Positions 24,445 through 33,302 of a stretch of 64,000 bases of DNA are shown here, one piece after another. This stretch comes from Geitlerinema sp. PCC 7407. GTDB lineage: Bacteria > Cyanobacteriota > Cyanobacteriia > PCC-7407. A program made the translations under genes and the position numbers. Under the pieces are notes generated by a model. That model did not search any database. It worked only from the letters and a program-made list of their open reading frames with translations, and was not told the origin of the DNA. The DNA lies in the NCBI RefSeq assembly GCF_000317045.1, contig NC_019703.1:4100934-4164933 (forward strand), in the 5' to 3' direction. Numbering within the stretch: the first letter of the stretch is position 1; the number at the start of each line of letters is the position of its first letter.

Positions 24445-24756
24445 TCAGCTAGCAGCCTGGGCCGGACGTCCTGGCGCCATGGTGCCGGCATTGGTCGCGG
24501 TGTCTTCACCCGGTGCCATTGCTTTCACTTCGATATGGTTGAGCAGCGTTGTCACAAAGGCAAACAGCAAAAAAGGCAGGGATAGCACTAGAACCAACCC
24601 AACGGTCGCTAGAGCGTAGACCGGTTTACTTGCGCCCATGAGAGCCATAGCCGAAGCAAGGCTAATAAAAATCACGATGAGCCAAGCGACGATTTGGCCG
24701 TAGATATCCCCGAAGGACAGGGTACAAACAATCCGATAGCGACTGATTTGATCCAT
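24445..24756 (-). CDS. Small membrane protein with two transmembrane segments
   Basis: A 103-residue protein. After a short cytoplasmic head (MDQISRYRIVCTLSFGDIYG) come two hydrophobic helices, about residues 21-43 and 49-71 (YALATVGLVLVLSLPFLLFAF). The last 30 residues are Ala/Pro/Gly-rich and soluble. It lies 124 bases upstream of sdhA in the same orientation. One might guess a link to respiratory or photosynthetic complexes, but I do not recognise the family and none of the succinate dehydrogenase anchor hallmarks (heme histidines) are seen. Confidence 0.6.
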   Translation of the reverse strand: MDQISRYRIVCTLSFGDIYGQIVAWLIVIFISLASAMALMGASKPVYALATVGLVLVLSLPFLLFAFVTTLLNHIEVKAMAPGEDTATNAGTMAPGRPAQAAS

Positions 24757-24985
24757 GGGAGTTCTCGCAACATTCCTTCAGATTTCTAGCTTAGGGGGTT
24801 GTCTTAGTTGTGGACGATTTCTAAAGCTTTTTGCAAGGTTCGCAACAGGTCTTCACAGTTAGGTGCGATCGCTGCGGAAGCTGGCCTCTAGATCGTTCGT
24901 CTTAGGCTAAATGGGCGATCGCCGCCAAACTTTCCCAGCCAAGGTCAGACGATTGATCCTCTCGCTTCGAAGAAAGGGGTAAAAA

Positions 24986-25001
24986 TCAAAGTCGACTTTG
25001 A
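24986..25001. promoter_or_regulatory. Perfect 16-bp palindrome, candidate operator
   Basis: TCAAAGTCGACTTTGA is a perfect palindrome inside a divergent promoter region. A dimeric repressor or activator site is a reasonable inference; the cognate factor is unknown. Confidence 0.4.
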
Positions 25002-25307
25002 CTTTTACTCGAAAATCCTAACCATCAGAAAGCTTGATGCTTCTTGTTTTCTCCGTACAGTATGTTTTTAAAGAATCTCGCTTTCAGCAAATTCTCTGAG
25101 ATTTTGAAGATTGTCCGAGAAATTATTTTATTTAGTTCCGAATAAATATCTACTTATTTGTCAGGCAAAAATCGCTAAACTTTTGCTTAGGCATTTTTTG
25201 GATTTTTGAACGATTGGTTCAGCTATTTTTATCCTTTGCAAAGGTATAGGGAATCACAGATCATTTTAAAATAAGGATTGGAATTTCCAATTTAGGCTTT
25301 TTCAGCC

Positions 25308-25335
25308 CTCCTGCATGATTTTGTCAGGAGTTTTT
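25308..25335 (+). terminator. Terminator-like hairpin without an upstream gene
   Basis: CTCCTG (25308-25313) pairs with CAGGAG (25325-25330), loop of 11 bases, followed by TTTTT. No + strand gene lies upstream within 745 bases, so it may end a small RNA or act as an attenuator in the leader of the kinase gene. Confidence 0.45.
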
Positions 25336-25501
25336 AAGCTTATTAATCTTTTAACGGCTTTGGAATGGACAGCCTGAAGAGCCTCGTCTAGGGGCGATCG
25401 CTCCCGGTTGTGATCCACTCGTTCTTTAGACTCTTTCATTTTATTCAGCTGCATCTATAGAACCACTGTCGGCCCATCACTGCCTCGATGCCTAGGACAC
25501 C

Positions 25502-27700
25502 ATGCCAAACTTTTTGAGCCCTTTGCTAGATTATCGAAACTTTATTCCCCATGGACATTGCTATCTTTGGCAATCAGGGCTCGTAGGTTTGCATGTCGGC
25601 GCTGATTTACTGATCGCGCTGGCGTACTATTCCATCCCGTTGATGCTGATTTATTTTGTCCGAAAGCGTCAAGATGTTCCCTTTCACGGGATTTTTCTGT
25701 TGTTCGGGGCTTTTATTGTGGCCTGCGGTACCAATCATCTGATGGAGATTGTGACCCTGTGGTACCCCGTCTACTGGCTGTCTGGTGCTTTGAAGGCCGC
25801 AACGGCATTTATTTCTGTCTATACGGGTCTGATGCTTTTTCCGCTGATCCCGCAGGCCTTGGCGCTGCCCAGTCCGGCCCAGCTTGAGCAGGCTAATGCA
25901 CAACTTGCCCAAGAAGTTCGCGATCGCAAGCAGGCAGAAATTGCGTTGCAGCAGGCCCTGCGACGCCTCGATTTTCATGTCGACAATTCTCCGCTGGCAG
26001 TGGTGGAGTGGAACAGCGAGACTCGGGTCCAGCGCTGGTCTAAGCGAGCAGAAGAGGTGTTTGGCTGGAAAGCGGATGAAGTGCTAGAGCGCCATCCCAG
26101 TGAGTGGATGTTTATTCCACCGGATGAGAGCGATCGCGTGGCAGAGGTCATCAATCATATGACCGATCGCACGATGGTTTCTAGCACCGTCAAAAACCGA
26201 AACTATACGAAAACAGAAGACATTATTACCTGCGAGTGGTACAACTCTTGCCTAGTTGATGACGATGGAAATTTAATCTCGATTCTTTCGCTCATTCAGG
26301 ACATCACAGAGGCCGAAGGATTCAAGTCAAATCTGCAAGAGAGCGAGGAGCGTTTCCGCTCAATTTTTGAATACGCCCCCATTGGAATTTCCCTTTTTGA
26401 TTTAGAGACTCAACGGTTTATCAAGGTCAATCCCAAGTTTTGCCAGCTTTTGGGATACAGCGAAGAAGCGCTCAAAACCATGGGCCTAGAAGACATCTGC
26501 CATCCGGAAGATCACCCTAAAGATTTGGCGGCTTTGAAACAGGCGATCGCCCAGGGCCAGTGTAACTACCAGCTCGAAAAACGCTATCTTCGCCGCAATC
26601 AAATGCCCATTTGGGTGAATCTTAATGTCGCCCTCATTCACGATGGCCAAGGAAAGTTTCGCTATCGCCTTGGCATGCTCAACGACATCAGCGATCGCAA
26701 AGAGGCCGAGGCAATTCGGGCAAAGTGGGAATTGGAGCTGCGAACTAAAAATCAGGCGTTAGAGGCAGCTCTGCAAGATCTGCAAACGACTCAGATGCAG
26801 CTTATCCAAAGCGAGAAAATGTCTAGCCTGGGTCAATTAGTGGCAGGAATTGCCCATGAAATCAATAACCCTGTGAGTTTTATTCATGGCAATTTGACCT
26901 ATAGCTGGAGCTATATTCAAGACTTGTTAAAGTGTCTTGAACTGTATCAGACCCACTATCCCAGTCCCAAGCCTGAGATTCGCGAACAAACTGAGCGTTT
27001 GGATCTAGATTTTCTGACGCAAGATCTGCCCAAGCTGGTTGGCTCGATGCACAGAGGGGCTGAAAGAATTCGCCAAATTGTGCTTTCTTTGAGGCATTTT
27101 TCTCGCCTAGATGAAGCAGAGAAAAAGCCGGTGGACATTCACGAAGGTCTAGACAGTACGCTGATGCTTTTGCAGCATCGCCTTGTGGAGTTTCAAGGCG
27201 ATCGCGAAATTCACATTGTCAAAGACTACGGAAGCTTACCTCAGGTTGATTGCTATGCAGGCCAACTCAATCAGGTTTTCATGAATTTGTTGAGCAATGC
27301 CATCGACGCGATCGCTTTCAGCGCCAAATTCACGAACCCCAACAGCAGCTATACGCCCACCATTTCGCTGCGAACTCGCCAAGGAGCAGACGCTGTCATT
27401 ATTCACGTCATCGACAACGGAGATGGTATTTGCTCCAAGGTTCGTCCCAACTTGTTTAACCCCTTTTTCACCACCAAGCCCGTTGGGCAAGGCACGGGTT
27501 TGGGTCTGGCCATCAGTTATCAAATCGTGGTTGAGCATCACGGCGGCAGTATTGACGTGCGCTCCAACCCTGGCGAAGGGTGTGAGTTTATCGTGACAAT
27601 CCCCTTGAGCGCCCCGCTCTCGGCACCCAGCCGTCCGCAGCGCAGCCTGTCCCGGCCAGCTCTGCGGACGGCGATCGCCAAAAATAGCCCAGCACACTGA
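25502..27700 (+). CDS. Ethylene-receptor-like sensor histidine kinase with two PAS domains
   Basis: A 732-residue membrane histidine kinase. The N-terminal three-helix domain matches the ETR1 ethylene-binding domain: Asp35, Tyr42, Cys75 and His79 (FIVACGTNHL) correspond to ETR1 Asp25, Tyr32, Cys65 and His69, the last two being copper ligands, with identical spacing. Then a coiled coil (130-155), PAS 1 (about 160-280), PAS 2 (about 285-400), a second coiled coil, the HisKA box with His452 (GIAHEINNP) and an ATPase domain (NLLSNAIDAI, DNGDGI, FFTTKPVGQGTGLGLAISYQ). There is no receiver domain and no response regulator alongside. Synechocystis has a comparable receptor; ethylene sensing here is inferred. 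Confidence 0.9.
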   Translation: MPNFLSPLLDYRNFIPHGHCYLWQSGLVGLHVGADLLIALAYYSIPLMLIYFVRKRQDVPFHGIFLLFGAFIVACGTNHLMEIVTLWYPVYWLSGALKAATAFISVYTGLMLFPLIPQALALPSPAQLEQANAQLAQEVRDRKQAEIALQQALRRLDFHVDNSPLAVVEWNSETRVQRWSKRAEEVFGWKADEVLERHPSEWMFIPPDESDRVAEVINHMTDRTMVSSTVKNRNYTKTEDIITCEWYNSCLVDDDGNLISILSLIQDITEAEGFKSNLQESEERFRSIFEYAPIGISLFDLETQRFIKVNPKFCQLLGYSEEALKTMGLEDICHPEDHPKDLAALKQAIAQGQCNYQLEKRYLRRNQMPIWVNLNVALIHDGQGKFRYRLGMLNDISDRKEAEAIRAKWELELRTKNQALEAALQDLQTTQMQLIQSEKMSSLGQLVAGIAHEINNPVSFIHGNLTYSWSYIQDLLKCLELYQTHYPSPKPEIREQTERLDLDFLTQDLPKLVGSMHRGAERIRQIVLSLRHFSRLDEAEKKPVDIHEGLDSTLMLLQHRLVEFQGDREIHIVKDYGSLPQVDCYAGQLNQVFMNLLSNAIDAIAFSAKFTNPNSSYTPTISLRTRQGADAVIIHVIDNGDGICSKVRPNLFNPFFTTKPVGQGTGLGLAISYQIVVEHHGGSIDVRSNPGEGCEFIVTIPLSAPLSAPSRPQRSLSRPALRTAIAKNSPAH

Positions 27701-27859
27701 TTTTGTACCCAAAATGACAGAAATTAGAGGTCTAACTGTGTTGCCAGACACATGAATTTCCTTGGTTTTAGATGGTAGGGTGATATGAGCCTATTTTCAG
27801 AGCGATCGCCTGAGTCGGCTTGCTCTGAAGGGGTATGGTGTGAGGAAGAGTGAGTGATT

Positions 27860-29512
27860 ATGTCTCAAGTTTTTTGGAAATCTTTGCTAGCAGCTCCGGC
27901 AGTTCTGGGTTACGCCCTGGTTGCCTCTAACGCTGCGATCGCCAACGAAGTTTCGGCGCAAACCAGCCTGACGGAAGTCCAGTCCGTCGCCGAGCTCGCC
28001 CAAGCGACCCCCGCGACCTCCCTGGATCAAGTTACCTCGGTTTCTCAGCTCTCCGACGTTCAGCCGACCGACTGGGCCTTCCAAGCGCTTCAGTCCCTCG
28101 TCGAGCGCTACGGCTGTATCGCTGGTTATCCCGACGGTACCTACCGCGGCAACCGGGCCATGACCCGCTACGAGTTCGCCGCTGGTCTCAACGCCTGCTT
28201 GGACCGCGTGAACGAGCTGATCGCCGCTGGCACCGCTGACCTGGCTACCCGCGAAGACCTCGCCACCCTGCAGCGTCTGCAAGAAGAGTTCGCTGCTGAG
28301 CTCGCCACCCTGCGCGGCCGCGTGGACTCCCTCGAAGCTCGCACCGCTGAGCTCGAAGCCAACCAGTTCTCCACCACCACCAAGCTCGCGGGTGAAGCCA
28401 TCTTCAGCTTGGCCGCTCCCTTCGGCGATGACAAAGCCGTTCAGCGCGGTGAAGCAGCAGGTGCAGATGGCGACCTCGACGACAACATCGTCTTCGAAGA
28501 TCGCGTCCGCCTCACCCTCAACACCAGCTTCAACGGCCGGGACCTGCTGAGAACCCGTCTCGAAGCCGGCAACGCCTCTGACTTCTCTGACGCCACCGGC
28601 ACCGAGAGCGCTCGTCGCGGCTACGAAGCAGACAACGGCAACGACATCGAGCTCGATCGCCTCTGGTACCGCTTCCCCCTCGGCGACAAGACTCGCGTCT
28701 TCGTTGCCCCCGTTGGTGAAATCGACGACTTCGTCAGCGTCAACAACCCCACCTTCGAAAGCAGCGGCACCGGCGCTCTAAACCGCTTCTTCCGCCGCAA
28801 CCCCGCCGTCTATCGCCTTGGTGAAGAGCAGATCGTTGGCGCCAACATCAACTTCAGCGACAACATCGGCATCGACGTGGCCTACATGACCGGCGACGGC
28901 GAGTCCCCCGCCCAAGAGCAAGGCTTCATCGGCGACGGCAACTACAGCGCCCTGGCTCAGCTGAACTTCGGCCTGGGTCAAAACCTCGACCTCGCTCTGA
29001 CCTACGCCCACTCTTACTATGCGGGCGGCGACGGGGATGATCCTGAAACCTTTGCCAACCTGTCGGGCAGCACCGGCAGCGACATTGCTAAGCGTCCCTT
29101 TGGCCAAGTTGCAACTACTGCCGATCGCTTCGGCGCTAGCGTCAACTACAAGCTCGGCAACAAAGTGAGCATCGGCGGCTGGGGCGGTCTCGTTCTGGCA
29201 GAAGCGCAGTCGGGTCCCCAAGAAGGTGATAGCGCTGACGTCTGGAACTGGGCTGTCAACCTGGGCCTGCTGGACTTGGGCAAAGAAGGCAGCGTGCTGG
29301 GCTTCATGTTTGGTATGCCTCCCAAAGCCTACGTGGACGGCAACAACAACGATGATCCCGACACCTCCTACGTTGCAGAGCTTCAGTACCGCTTCCCCGT
29401 CGGCGAGAACGTCGTGATCACGCCGGGTGCCTATGTGGTCTTCAACCCCAACCACGTCAACGACAATGACGATGTGTGGGTTGGCGTCCTGCGGACCACC
29501 TTCAAGTTCTAA
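27860..29512 (+). CDS. SLH-domain outer-membrane porin (cyanobacterial iron-uptake porin type)
   Basis: A 550-residue outer-membrane channel. A signal peptide (LLAAPAVLGYALVASNAAIA) is followed by an SLH domain (DVQPTDWAFQALQSLVERYGCIAGYPDGTYRGNRAMTRYEFAAGL, about residues 68-112) that binds pyruvylated cell-wall polymer, a coiled coil (LEARTAELEANQ) and a 16-strand OprB-type barrel ending in phenylalanine (LRTTFKF). Annotation pipelines name this family iron uptake porin. The gene has strongly biased codon use and almost no HIP1 sites, suggesting high expression. ATG at 27860 was chosen; a GTG at 27854, better spaced from GAGGAAG, is possible. A terminator follows. Confidence 0.92.
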   Translation: MSQVFWKSLLAAPAVLGYALVASNAAIANEVSAQTSLTEVQSVAELAQATPATSLDQVTSVSQLSDVQPTDWAFQALQSLVERYGCIAGYPDGTYRGNRAMTRYEFAAGLNACLDRVNELIAAGTADLATREDLATLQRLQEEFAAELATLRGRVDSLEARTAELEANQFSTTTKLAGEAIFSLAAPFGDDKAVQRGEAAGADGDLDDNIVFEDRVRLTLNTSFNGRDLLRTRLEAGNASDFSDATGTESARRGYEADNGNDIELDRLWYRFPLGDKTRVFVAPVGEIDDFVSVNNPTFESSGTGALNRFFRRNPAVYRLGEEQIVGANINFSDNIGIDVAYMTGDGESPAQEQGFIGDGNYSALAQLNFGLGQNLDLALTYAHSYYAGGDGDDPETFANLSGSTGSDIAKRPFGQVATTADRFGASVNYKLGNKVSIGGWGGLVLAEAQSGPQEGDSADVWNWAVNLGLLDLGKEGSVLGFMFGMPPKAYVDGNNNDDPDTSYVAELQYRFPVGENVVITPGAYVVFNPNHVNDNDDVWVGVLRTTFKF

Positions 29513-29542
29513 GTTTCGTTACCTCACAGTTTGAGATCCCTA

Positions 29543-29573
29543 CAGCCCCTTTCAACAAGGGGCTGTTTCTTTT
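29543..29573 (+). terminator. Rho-independent terminator of the porin gene
   Basis: CAGCCCCTT and AAGGGGCTG form a perfect 9-bp stem with a five-base loop, followed by TTTCTTTT. It lies 30 bases after the stop codon. Confidence 0.92.
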
Positions 29574-29673
29574 GGGGGATCAATGGGAACAACGGGAGGG
29601 CGTGATCCCAGCCTTTCGTGGCGGACCCAACAGCAATCCTTGGGAAAACCAGCAAACCCCAGTGGAGAACCGG

Positions 29674-29680
29674 GGTATAC
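29674..29680 (+). promoter_or_regulatory. Candidate -10 element of the Rrf2-cysK pair
   Basis: GTATACT fits a sigma-70 -10 box about 50 bases before the chosen start. A short inverted repeat ACCCC/GGGGT lies immediately upstream of it. No convincing -35 is seen. Confidence 0.35.
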
Positions 29681-29726
29681 TAGGAAAAGACCCCAGACGA
29701 TTGTTCGTTGCATTCCTCGATTGCCC

Positions 29727-30164
29727 GTGGAACTTTCCTGTAAGAGTGAATACGCTATTTTGGCCCTGCTTGAGCTAGCTGCTCATTACAGCAGTGGCGA
29801 GCCTCTCCAAATCCGCCAAATTGCTGCCCAACAAAACATTCCCGATCGCTATCTAGAGCAGCTGCTAGCGACGCTCCGCCGCAGCGGTCTCGTGCGCAGT
29901 CAGCGCGGTGCCAAGGGGGGATATTTGCTGGCTCGCGAGCCGTGGCAAATCACGCTCATGGAGATTGTGAGCTGTATTGAAGGGCTGGATGCCAAGGCTT
30001 CTGACAAAGATCCCCATACGAAAACAACGGAAGGAATGGTTGTTCAGGAGGTCTGGCAAGAGGTTTGCCGAGCGGCTGATGCGGTGCTTCAGGGCTACAC
30101 GCTACAGGACCTGGCGGAGAAGCGGGACACTCGGCAACAGCTCGATATTATGTACTACATTTAG
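29727..30164 (+). CDS. Rrf2 family transcriptional regulator, CymR-like by context
   Basis: A 145-residue winged-helix regulator of the Rrf2 family: [48 protein letters not shown] and [15 protein letters not shown] are the helix-turn-helix and wing. The cluster of three cysteines used by IscR/NsrR for Fe-S binding is missing; only CIEGLD and EVCRA remain, so it is probably not a classical Fe-S sensor. It sits 17 bases before cysK. In Bacillus the Rrf2 protein CymR forms a complex with CysK to sense sulfur supply; the same is an inference here. A GTG start at 29727 fits the family N-terminus; TTG at 29721 is possible. Confidence 0.88.
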   Translation: MELSCKSEYAILALLELAAHYSSGEPLQIRQIAAQQNIPDRYLEQLLATLRRSGLVRSQRGAKGGYLLAREPWQITLMEIVSCIEGLDAKASDKDPHTKTTEGMVVQEVWQEVCRAADAVLQGYTLQDLAEKRDTRQQLDIMYYI

Positions 30165-30181
30165 CCATTGAGAAGAACGCC

Positions 30182-31144
30182 ATGCGGATTGCTGAAAACA
30201 TCACTGAGTTGATTGGTCGGACGCCGCTTGTAAAGCTCAATCGCATTCCCCAGGCTGAGGGCTGTGGGGCGACGATTGTCGTCAAGCTAGAAGGGATGAA
30301 TCCGTCCGCGTCGGTGAAGGATCGGATTGGCATCAATATGATTTTGGCGGCGGAGCGGGAAGGGCTGATCCAGCCGGGGAAGACGGTGCTGGTGGAGCCG
30401 ACGTCGGGCAATACGGGCATTGCGCTGGCGATGGCGGCGGCAGCTAAGGGCTACCGCCTGATCTTGACGATGCCGGAAACAATGAGCGCTGAGCGGCGGG
30501 CAATGCTGCGGGCCTATGGGGCGGAGCTGGAGCTGACGCCGGGAATCGAGGGGATGAGCGGCTGTATCCAGCGGGCCCAGCAGATCGTGGATACGACGCC
30601 CTATGCCTATATGCTGCAGCAGTTCCGCAATCCAGCCAATCCTCAGATTCACCGGGAGACGACGGCGGAGGAGATTTGGGCGGATACAGATGGCCAAGTG
30701 GACATCGTTGTTGCGGGCGTTGGGACCGGAGGCACGATTACTGGCGTTGCAGAGGCGCTGAAGCAGCGCAAGCCGGAGTTTCGGGCGATCGCCGTGGAGC
30801 CGACCAGCAGCCCGGTATTGTCTGGCGGGCGGCCGGGTCCCCACAAGATCCAGGGAATCGGAGCGGGTTTTGTGCCGCAGGTCCTGAAGGTGGATCTGAT
30901 TGATGAGGTGATCTGCGTGAGCGACGATGAGGCGATCGCCTACGGACGCCGCCTTGCCCGCGAAGAAGGGTTGCTGTCTGGCATCTCCAGCGGGGCAGCG
31001 CTTTACGCCGCGATTCAGGTGGGTAAGCGCCCCGAAAATGCTGGCAAGCTAATTGTGATGATCCAGCCCAGCTTTGGCGAGCGCTATCTGAGCACGCCGC
31101 TTTTCCAGGATCCTGAGCTCACGCTCTCTGGCAGCGCTAGCTAG
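30182..31144 (+). CDS. cysK: Cysteine synthase A (O-acetylserine sulfhydrylase)
   Basis: A 320-residue pyridoxal-phosphate enzyme converting O-acetylserine and sulfide to cysteine. The PLP lysine is in [10 protein letters not shown] (about residue 44). The substrate loop [12 protein letters not shown], the phosphate loop [11 protein letters not shown] and the catalytic-region motif [11 protein letters not shown] are all present. It is translationally close to the Rrf2 regulator upstream (17-base gap), so the two are probably one operon. An imperfect hairpin after the gene may terminate transcription. Confidence 0.97.
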   Translation: MRIAENITELIGRTPLVKLNRIPQAEGCGATIVVKLEGMNPSASVKDRIGINMILAAEREGLIQPGKTVLVEPTSGNTGIALAMAAAAKGYRLILTMPETMSAERRAMLRAYGAELELTPGIEGMSGCIQRAQQIVDTTPYAYMLQQFRNPANPQIHRETTAEEIWADTDGQVDIVVAGVGTGGTITGVAEALKQRKPEFRAIAVEPTSSPVLSGGRPGPHKIQGIGAGFVPQVLKVDLIDEVICVSDDEAIAYGRRLAREEGLLSGISSGAALYAAIQVGKRPENAGKLIVMIQPSFGERYLSTPLFQDPELTLSGSAS

Positions 31145-31180
31145 AAACCAGGTTCACCGCGCCACCGAAGGGCGATCGCA

Positions 31181-31208
31181 GGGGGATTTTCGTCTCGCGG
31201 AATCCCCC
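31181..31208 (+). terminator. Hairpin after cysK, possible terminator
   Basis: GGGGGATT and AATCCCCC pair perfectly across a 12-base loop. No T tract follows, so termination is uncertain. Confidence 0.4.
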
Positions 31209-31242
31209 CAAATTCCCTAGGCTCTGGGGCTAAAATGAGCCT

Positions 31243-31929
31243 ATGTCAGAGCCAAACTACTACGAAATCCTGGACATTCACGCCTCTGCCAGCCCGACAG
31301 AGGTCAAGCAGGCCTATCGTCGCCTTGCCAAGCTGTTCCATCCGGACAGCAATCCTGACATCGACAATCACGAGCGGATCACGCAGATCAACGCAGCCTA
31401 CGAGACCCTCAGCGATCCGCATCGCCGCCAGACCTACGACCAGACGCTCCAAGCCAAGGTCGAGAGCCGGTGGCACACCCGCTCCAAGGCGGCCAGCAAT
31501 ATTTATCAAAAGCGCCAAAGCGGCCAGGATGCTGATGCCGAACTTTATACCTGGCTCCGGCGCGTTTATGGGCCGGTCAATCGCCTTTTGGGGCGGATTA
31601 TCGAAGCGCTCAGCGACCAGATTGATGAGCTGTCGGCGGATCCCTTTGATGACGAGCTGATGGAAGCGTTTCAGGAGTATCTGGAGGACTGTCGCCAACT
31701 CCTCAAGCAGGCCCATTTGTCTTTTCGCTGTATGCCGAATCCCACCAGCGTCGCAGGCACAGCAGCGAATTTGTATTATTGCCTCAATCAGGTGGGTGAC
31801 GGGCTCGATGAGCTAGAGCGCTACACCTATAACTACGATGAGCACTATCTCCATGCGGGGCAGGAGATGTTTCGGATTGCGAACCGCTTGCGGCACGAGG
31901 CGCAGTACGCGGTGAGACATCTCGTTTAG
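31243..31929 (+). CDS. J-domain (DnaJ-like) protein
   Basis: A 228-residue co-chaperone. The J domain occupies residues 1-68 ([31 protein letters not shown]...[14 protein letters not shown]) with the HPD tripeptide that stimulates Hsp70 ATPase. No Gly/Phe region, zinc finger or DnaJ C-terminal domain follows; instead there is a helical C-terminal domain of about 150 residues, unique in my view to cyanobacterial J proteins. It is therefore a type III J protein with a probable dedicated client. The 3' end overlaps the convergent mdh gene by four bases. Confidence 0.9.
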   Translation: MSEPNYYEILDIHASASPTEVKQAYRRLAKLFHPDSNPDIDNHERITQINAAYETLSDPHRRQTYDQTLQAKVESRWHTRSKAASNIYQKRQSGQDADAELYTWLRRVYGPVNRLLGRIIEALSDQIDELSADPFDDELMEAFQEYLEDCRQLLKQAHLSFRCMPNPTSVAGTAANLYYCLNQVGDGLDELERYTYNYDEHYLHAGQEMFRIANRLRHEAQYAVRHLV

Positions 31930-32918
31930 GAGGGCAGCAGGTCGGAGGATGCCTGGAGAAGGGCGATCGCCTGCTGAATGCTGTCGCGCACCCGCTGGGC
32001 CGACTCATGCAGTCCCTGGAGCTCGCGATCGCTCAAATGCAGCTCCAGAATGCTCTCCACGCCTCGACACCCCAGTCGACAAGGAACGCCCAAAAAGAGA
32101 TCTTGTAGCTGGTATTCCCCCTGGAGGTGGGCCGCCGCTGGCAAAAGCCGCATTTGGTTTTGCAAAATGGCCTCGACCATACGCGCTGCCGCCGAGGCAG
32201 GGGCGTAGTAGGCACCCCCGGTTTGCATCAGCTTGACGATTTCTGTGCCGCCGTTGCGCGTGCGCTCCACCAGGCGATCGATGGTGGCACTGTCCATGAG
32301 TTCGGTAATCGGAATGCCGTTCACGGTGGAGAAGCGAGGCAGAGGCACCATGGAGTCCCCGTGACTGCCTAGGACCATGGCGTTGACATCGGCGATGGAA
32401 ACGTTCAGTTCCAGGGCAATAAAGGTTTGGAAGCGCGCGGCATCCAGAACTCCCGCCATGCCGATGACGCGCCGCGCTGGCAGACCGCTCACCTGCCAGG
32501 CCACGTAGGTCATGACGTCCAGCGGATTGGTAATCACCATTAGCACCGCGTCGGGCGAATGGGCGATCGCCTGCCGAGCCGCTTGGGCCACGATGTTGGC
32601 GTTTACCTTGAGCAGGTCATCGCGGCTCATCCCCGGCTGGCGAGGACGTCCCGCCGTGATCACCACGATCTGCGAGCCGGCGGTGTCGGCGTAGCTGTTG
32701 GTGCCGACAATGTGGCGATCGTGGCGCTCGACGCCCCGCGCCTCCATGAGATCCAGCGCGATGCCCTGGGGCAAGCCCTCCACCACATCCAGCAGGACCA
32801 CATGGGCTAGATTTTTTTCGGCAATCCGCTGGGCGAGCGTGCTGCCGACTTTTCCAGCACCAATCACCGTGACCTGGGTGGGCTGACAAACCAAAGACGC
32901 GGTCACATCAGCAAACAT
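31926..32918 (-). CDS. mdh: Malate dehydrogenase
   Basis: A 330-residue NAD-dependent lactate/malate dehydrogenase. The nucleotide-binding motif [17 protein letters not shown] is at residues 17-33. Substrate specificity for the dicarboxylate malate is indicated by the arginine in [11 protein letters not shown]. The catalytic His is in GSHGDSMVP and Asp in [12 protein letters not shown] with upstream VITNPLD. The C-terminus [13 protein letters not shown] is slightly long. Its stop overlaps that of the J-domain gene. With phosphoenolpyruvate carboxylase and SdhA, also encoded in this window, it handles oxaloacetate, malate and succinate. Confidence 0.95.
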   Translation of the reverse strand: MFADVTASLVCQPTQVTVIGAGKVGSTLAQRIAEKNLAHVVLLDVVEGLPQGIALDLMEARGVERHDRHIVGTNSYADTAGSQIVVITAGRPRQPGMSRDDLLKVNANIVAQAARQAIAHSPDAVLMVITNPLDVMTYVAWQVSGLPARRVIGMAGVLDAARFQTFIALELNVSIADVNAMVLGSHGDSMVPLPRFSTVNGIPITELMDSATIDRLVERTRNGGTEIVKLMQTGGAYYAPASAAARMVEAILQNQMRLLPAAAHLQGEYQLQDLFLGVPCRLGCRGVESILELHLSDRELQGLHESAQRVRDSIQQAIALLQASSDLLPS

Positions 32919-32969
32919 GGTGAGGGCTCCTAGGGCGAAAAAACAAGGAGAGGGGCGATCGCAGCGGCT

Positions 32970-33191
32970 CTACTCGAAGGACTCCAGCTGATCGACCCGC
33001 AGCCAAATATTGGGCGTGGGCACCTGACCGAACTTGACCAAGGCGTAGTCCCCGTCAAGCTCCAGGATTTCGCCCTTGGTCTCAAACAGGTAGGAAGGCA
33101 GCCGAGAATCGCTGGCCTTTGCTTCAACGCTGTTTTCGAGGGTTTCGCGCACTGCCCGCACGAAAGACCCTTTTTTCACTTTGCTTGCCAT
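32970..33191 (-). CDS. ndhO: NAD(P)H-quinone oxidoreductase subunit O
   Basis: A 73-residue peripheral subunit specific to cyanobacterial and chloroplast NDH-1. The pattern [43 protein letters not shown] and [14 protein letters not shown] is diagnostic. It lacks membrane segments and sits on the cytoplasmic/stromal side of the complex used in cyclic electron flow and CO2 uptake. It lies upstream of mdh with a 51-base gap in the same direction; cotranscription is possible. Confidence 0.95.
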   Translation of the reverse strand: MASKVKKGSFVRAVRETLENSVEAKASDSRLPSYLFETKGEILELDGDYALVKFGQVPTPNIWLRVDQLESFE

Positions 33192-33302
33192 GTTGCCTGG
33201 AGTGATAAGTCATTTTCTCCCTCCAGTGTACGGCGGCGATCGCCCGCCCGCAGCGGATTTGCGGAATTCCTTTGCAGATCTACTGTGGGGTTGCCGGCAG
33301 AC

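Larger units (their letters stand above)
24757..25501. other. 745-base AT-rich intergenic region with palindromes and a terminator-like hairpin
   Basis: No supported ORF above chance length. It contains a 16-bp perfect palindrome (24986-25001), an ATTGGAA/TTCCAAT inverted repeat (25277-25291) and a hairpin plus T tract (25308-25335), each listed separately or as a finding. Apart from octamers near 24910 and 25395 the region lacks HIP1 and is much more A/T-rich than its neighbours. It is the divergent upstream region of the ethylene-receptor-like kinase. Confidence 0.5.
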
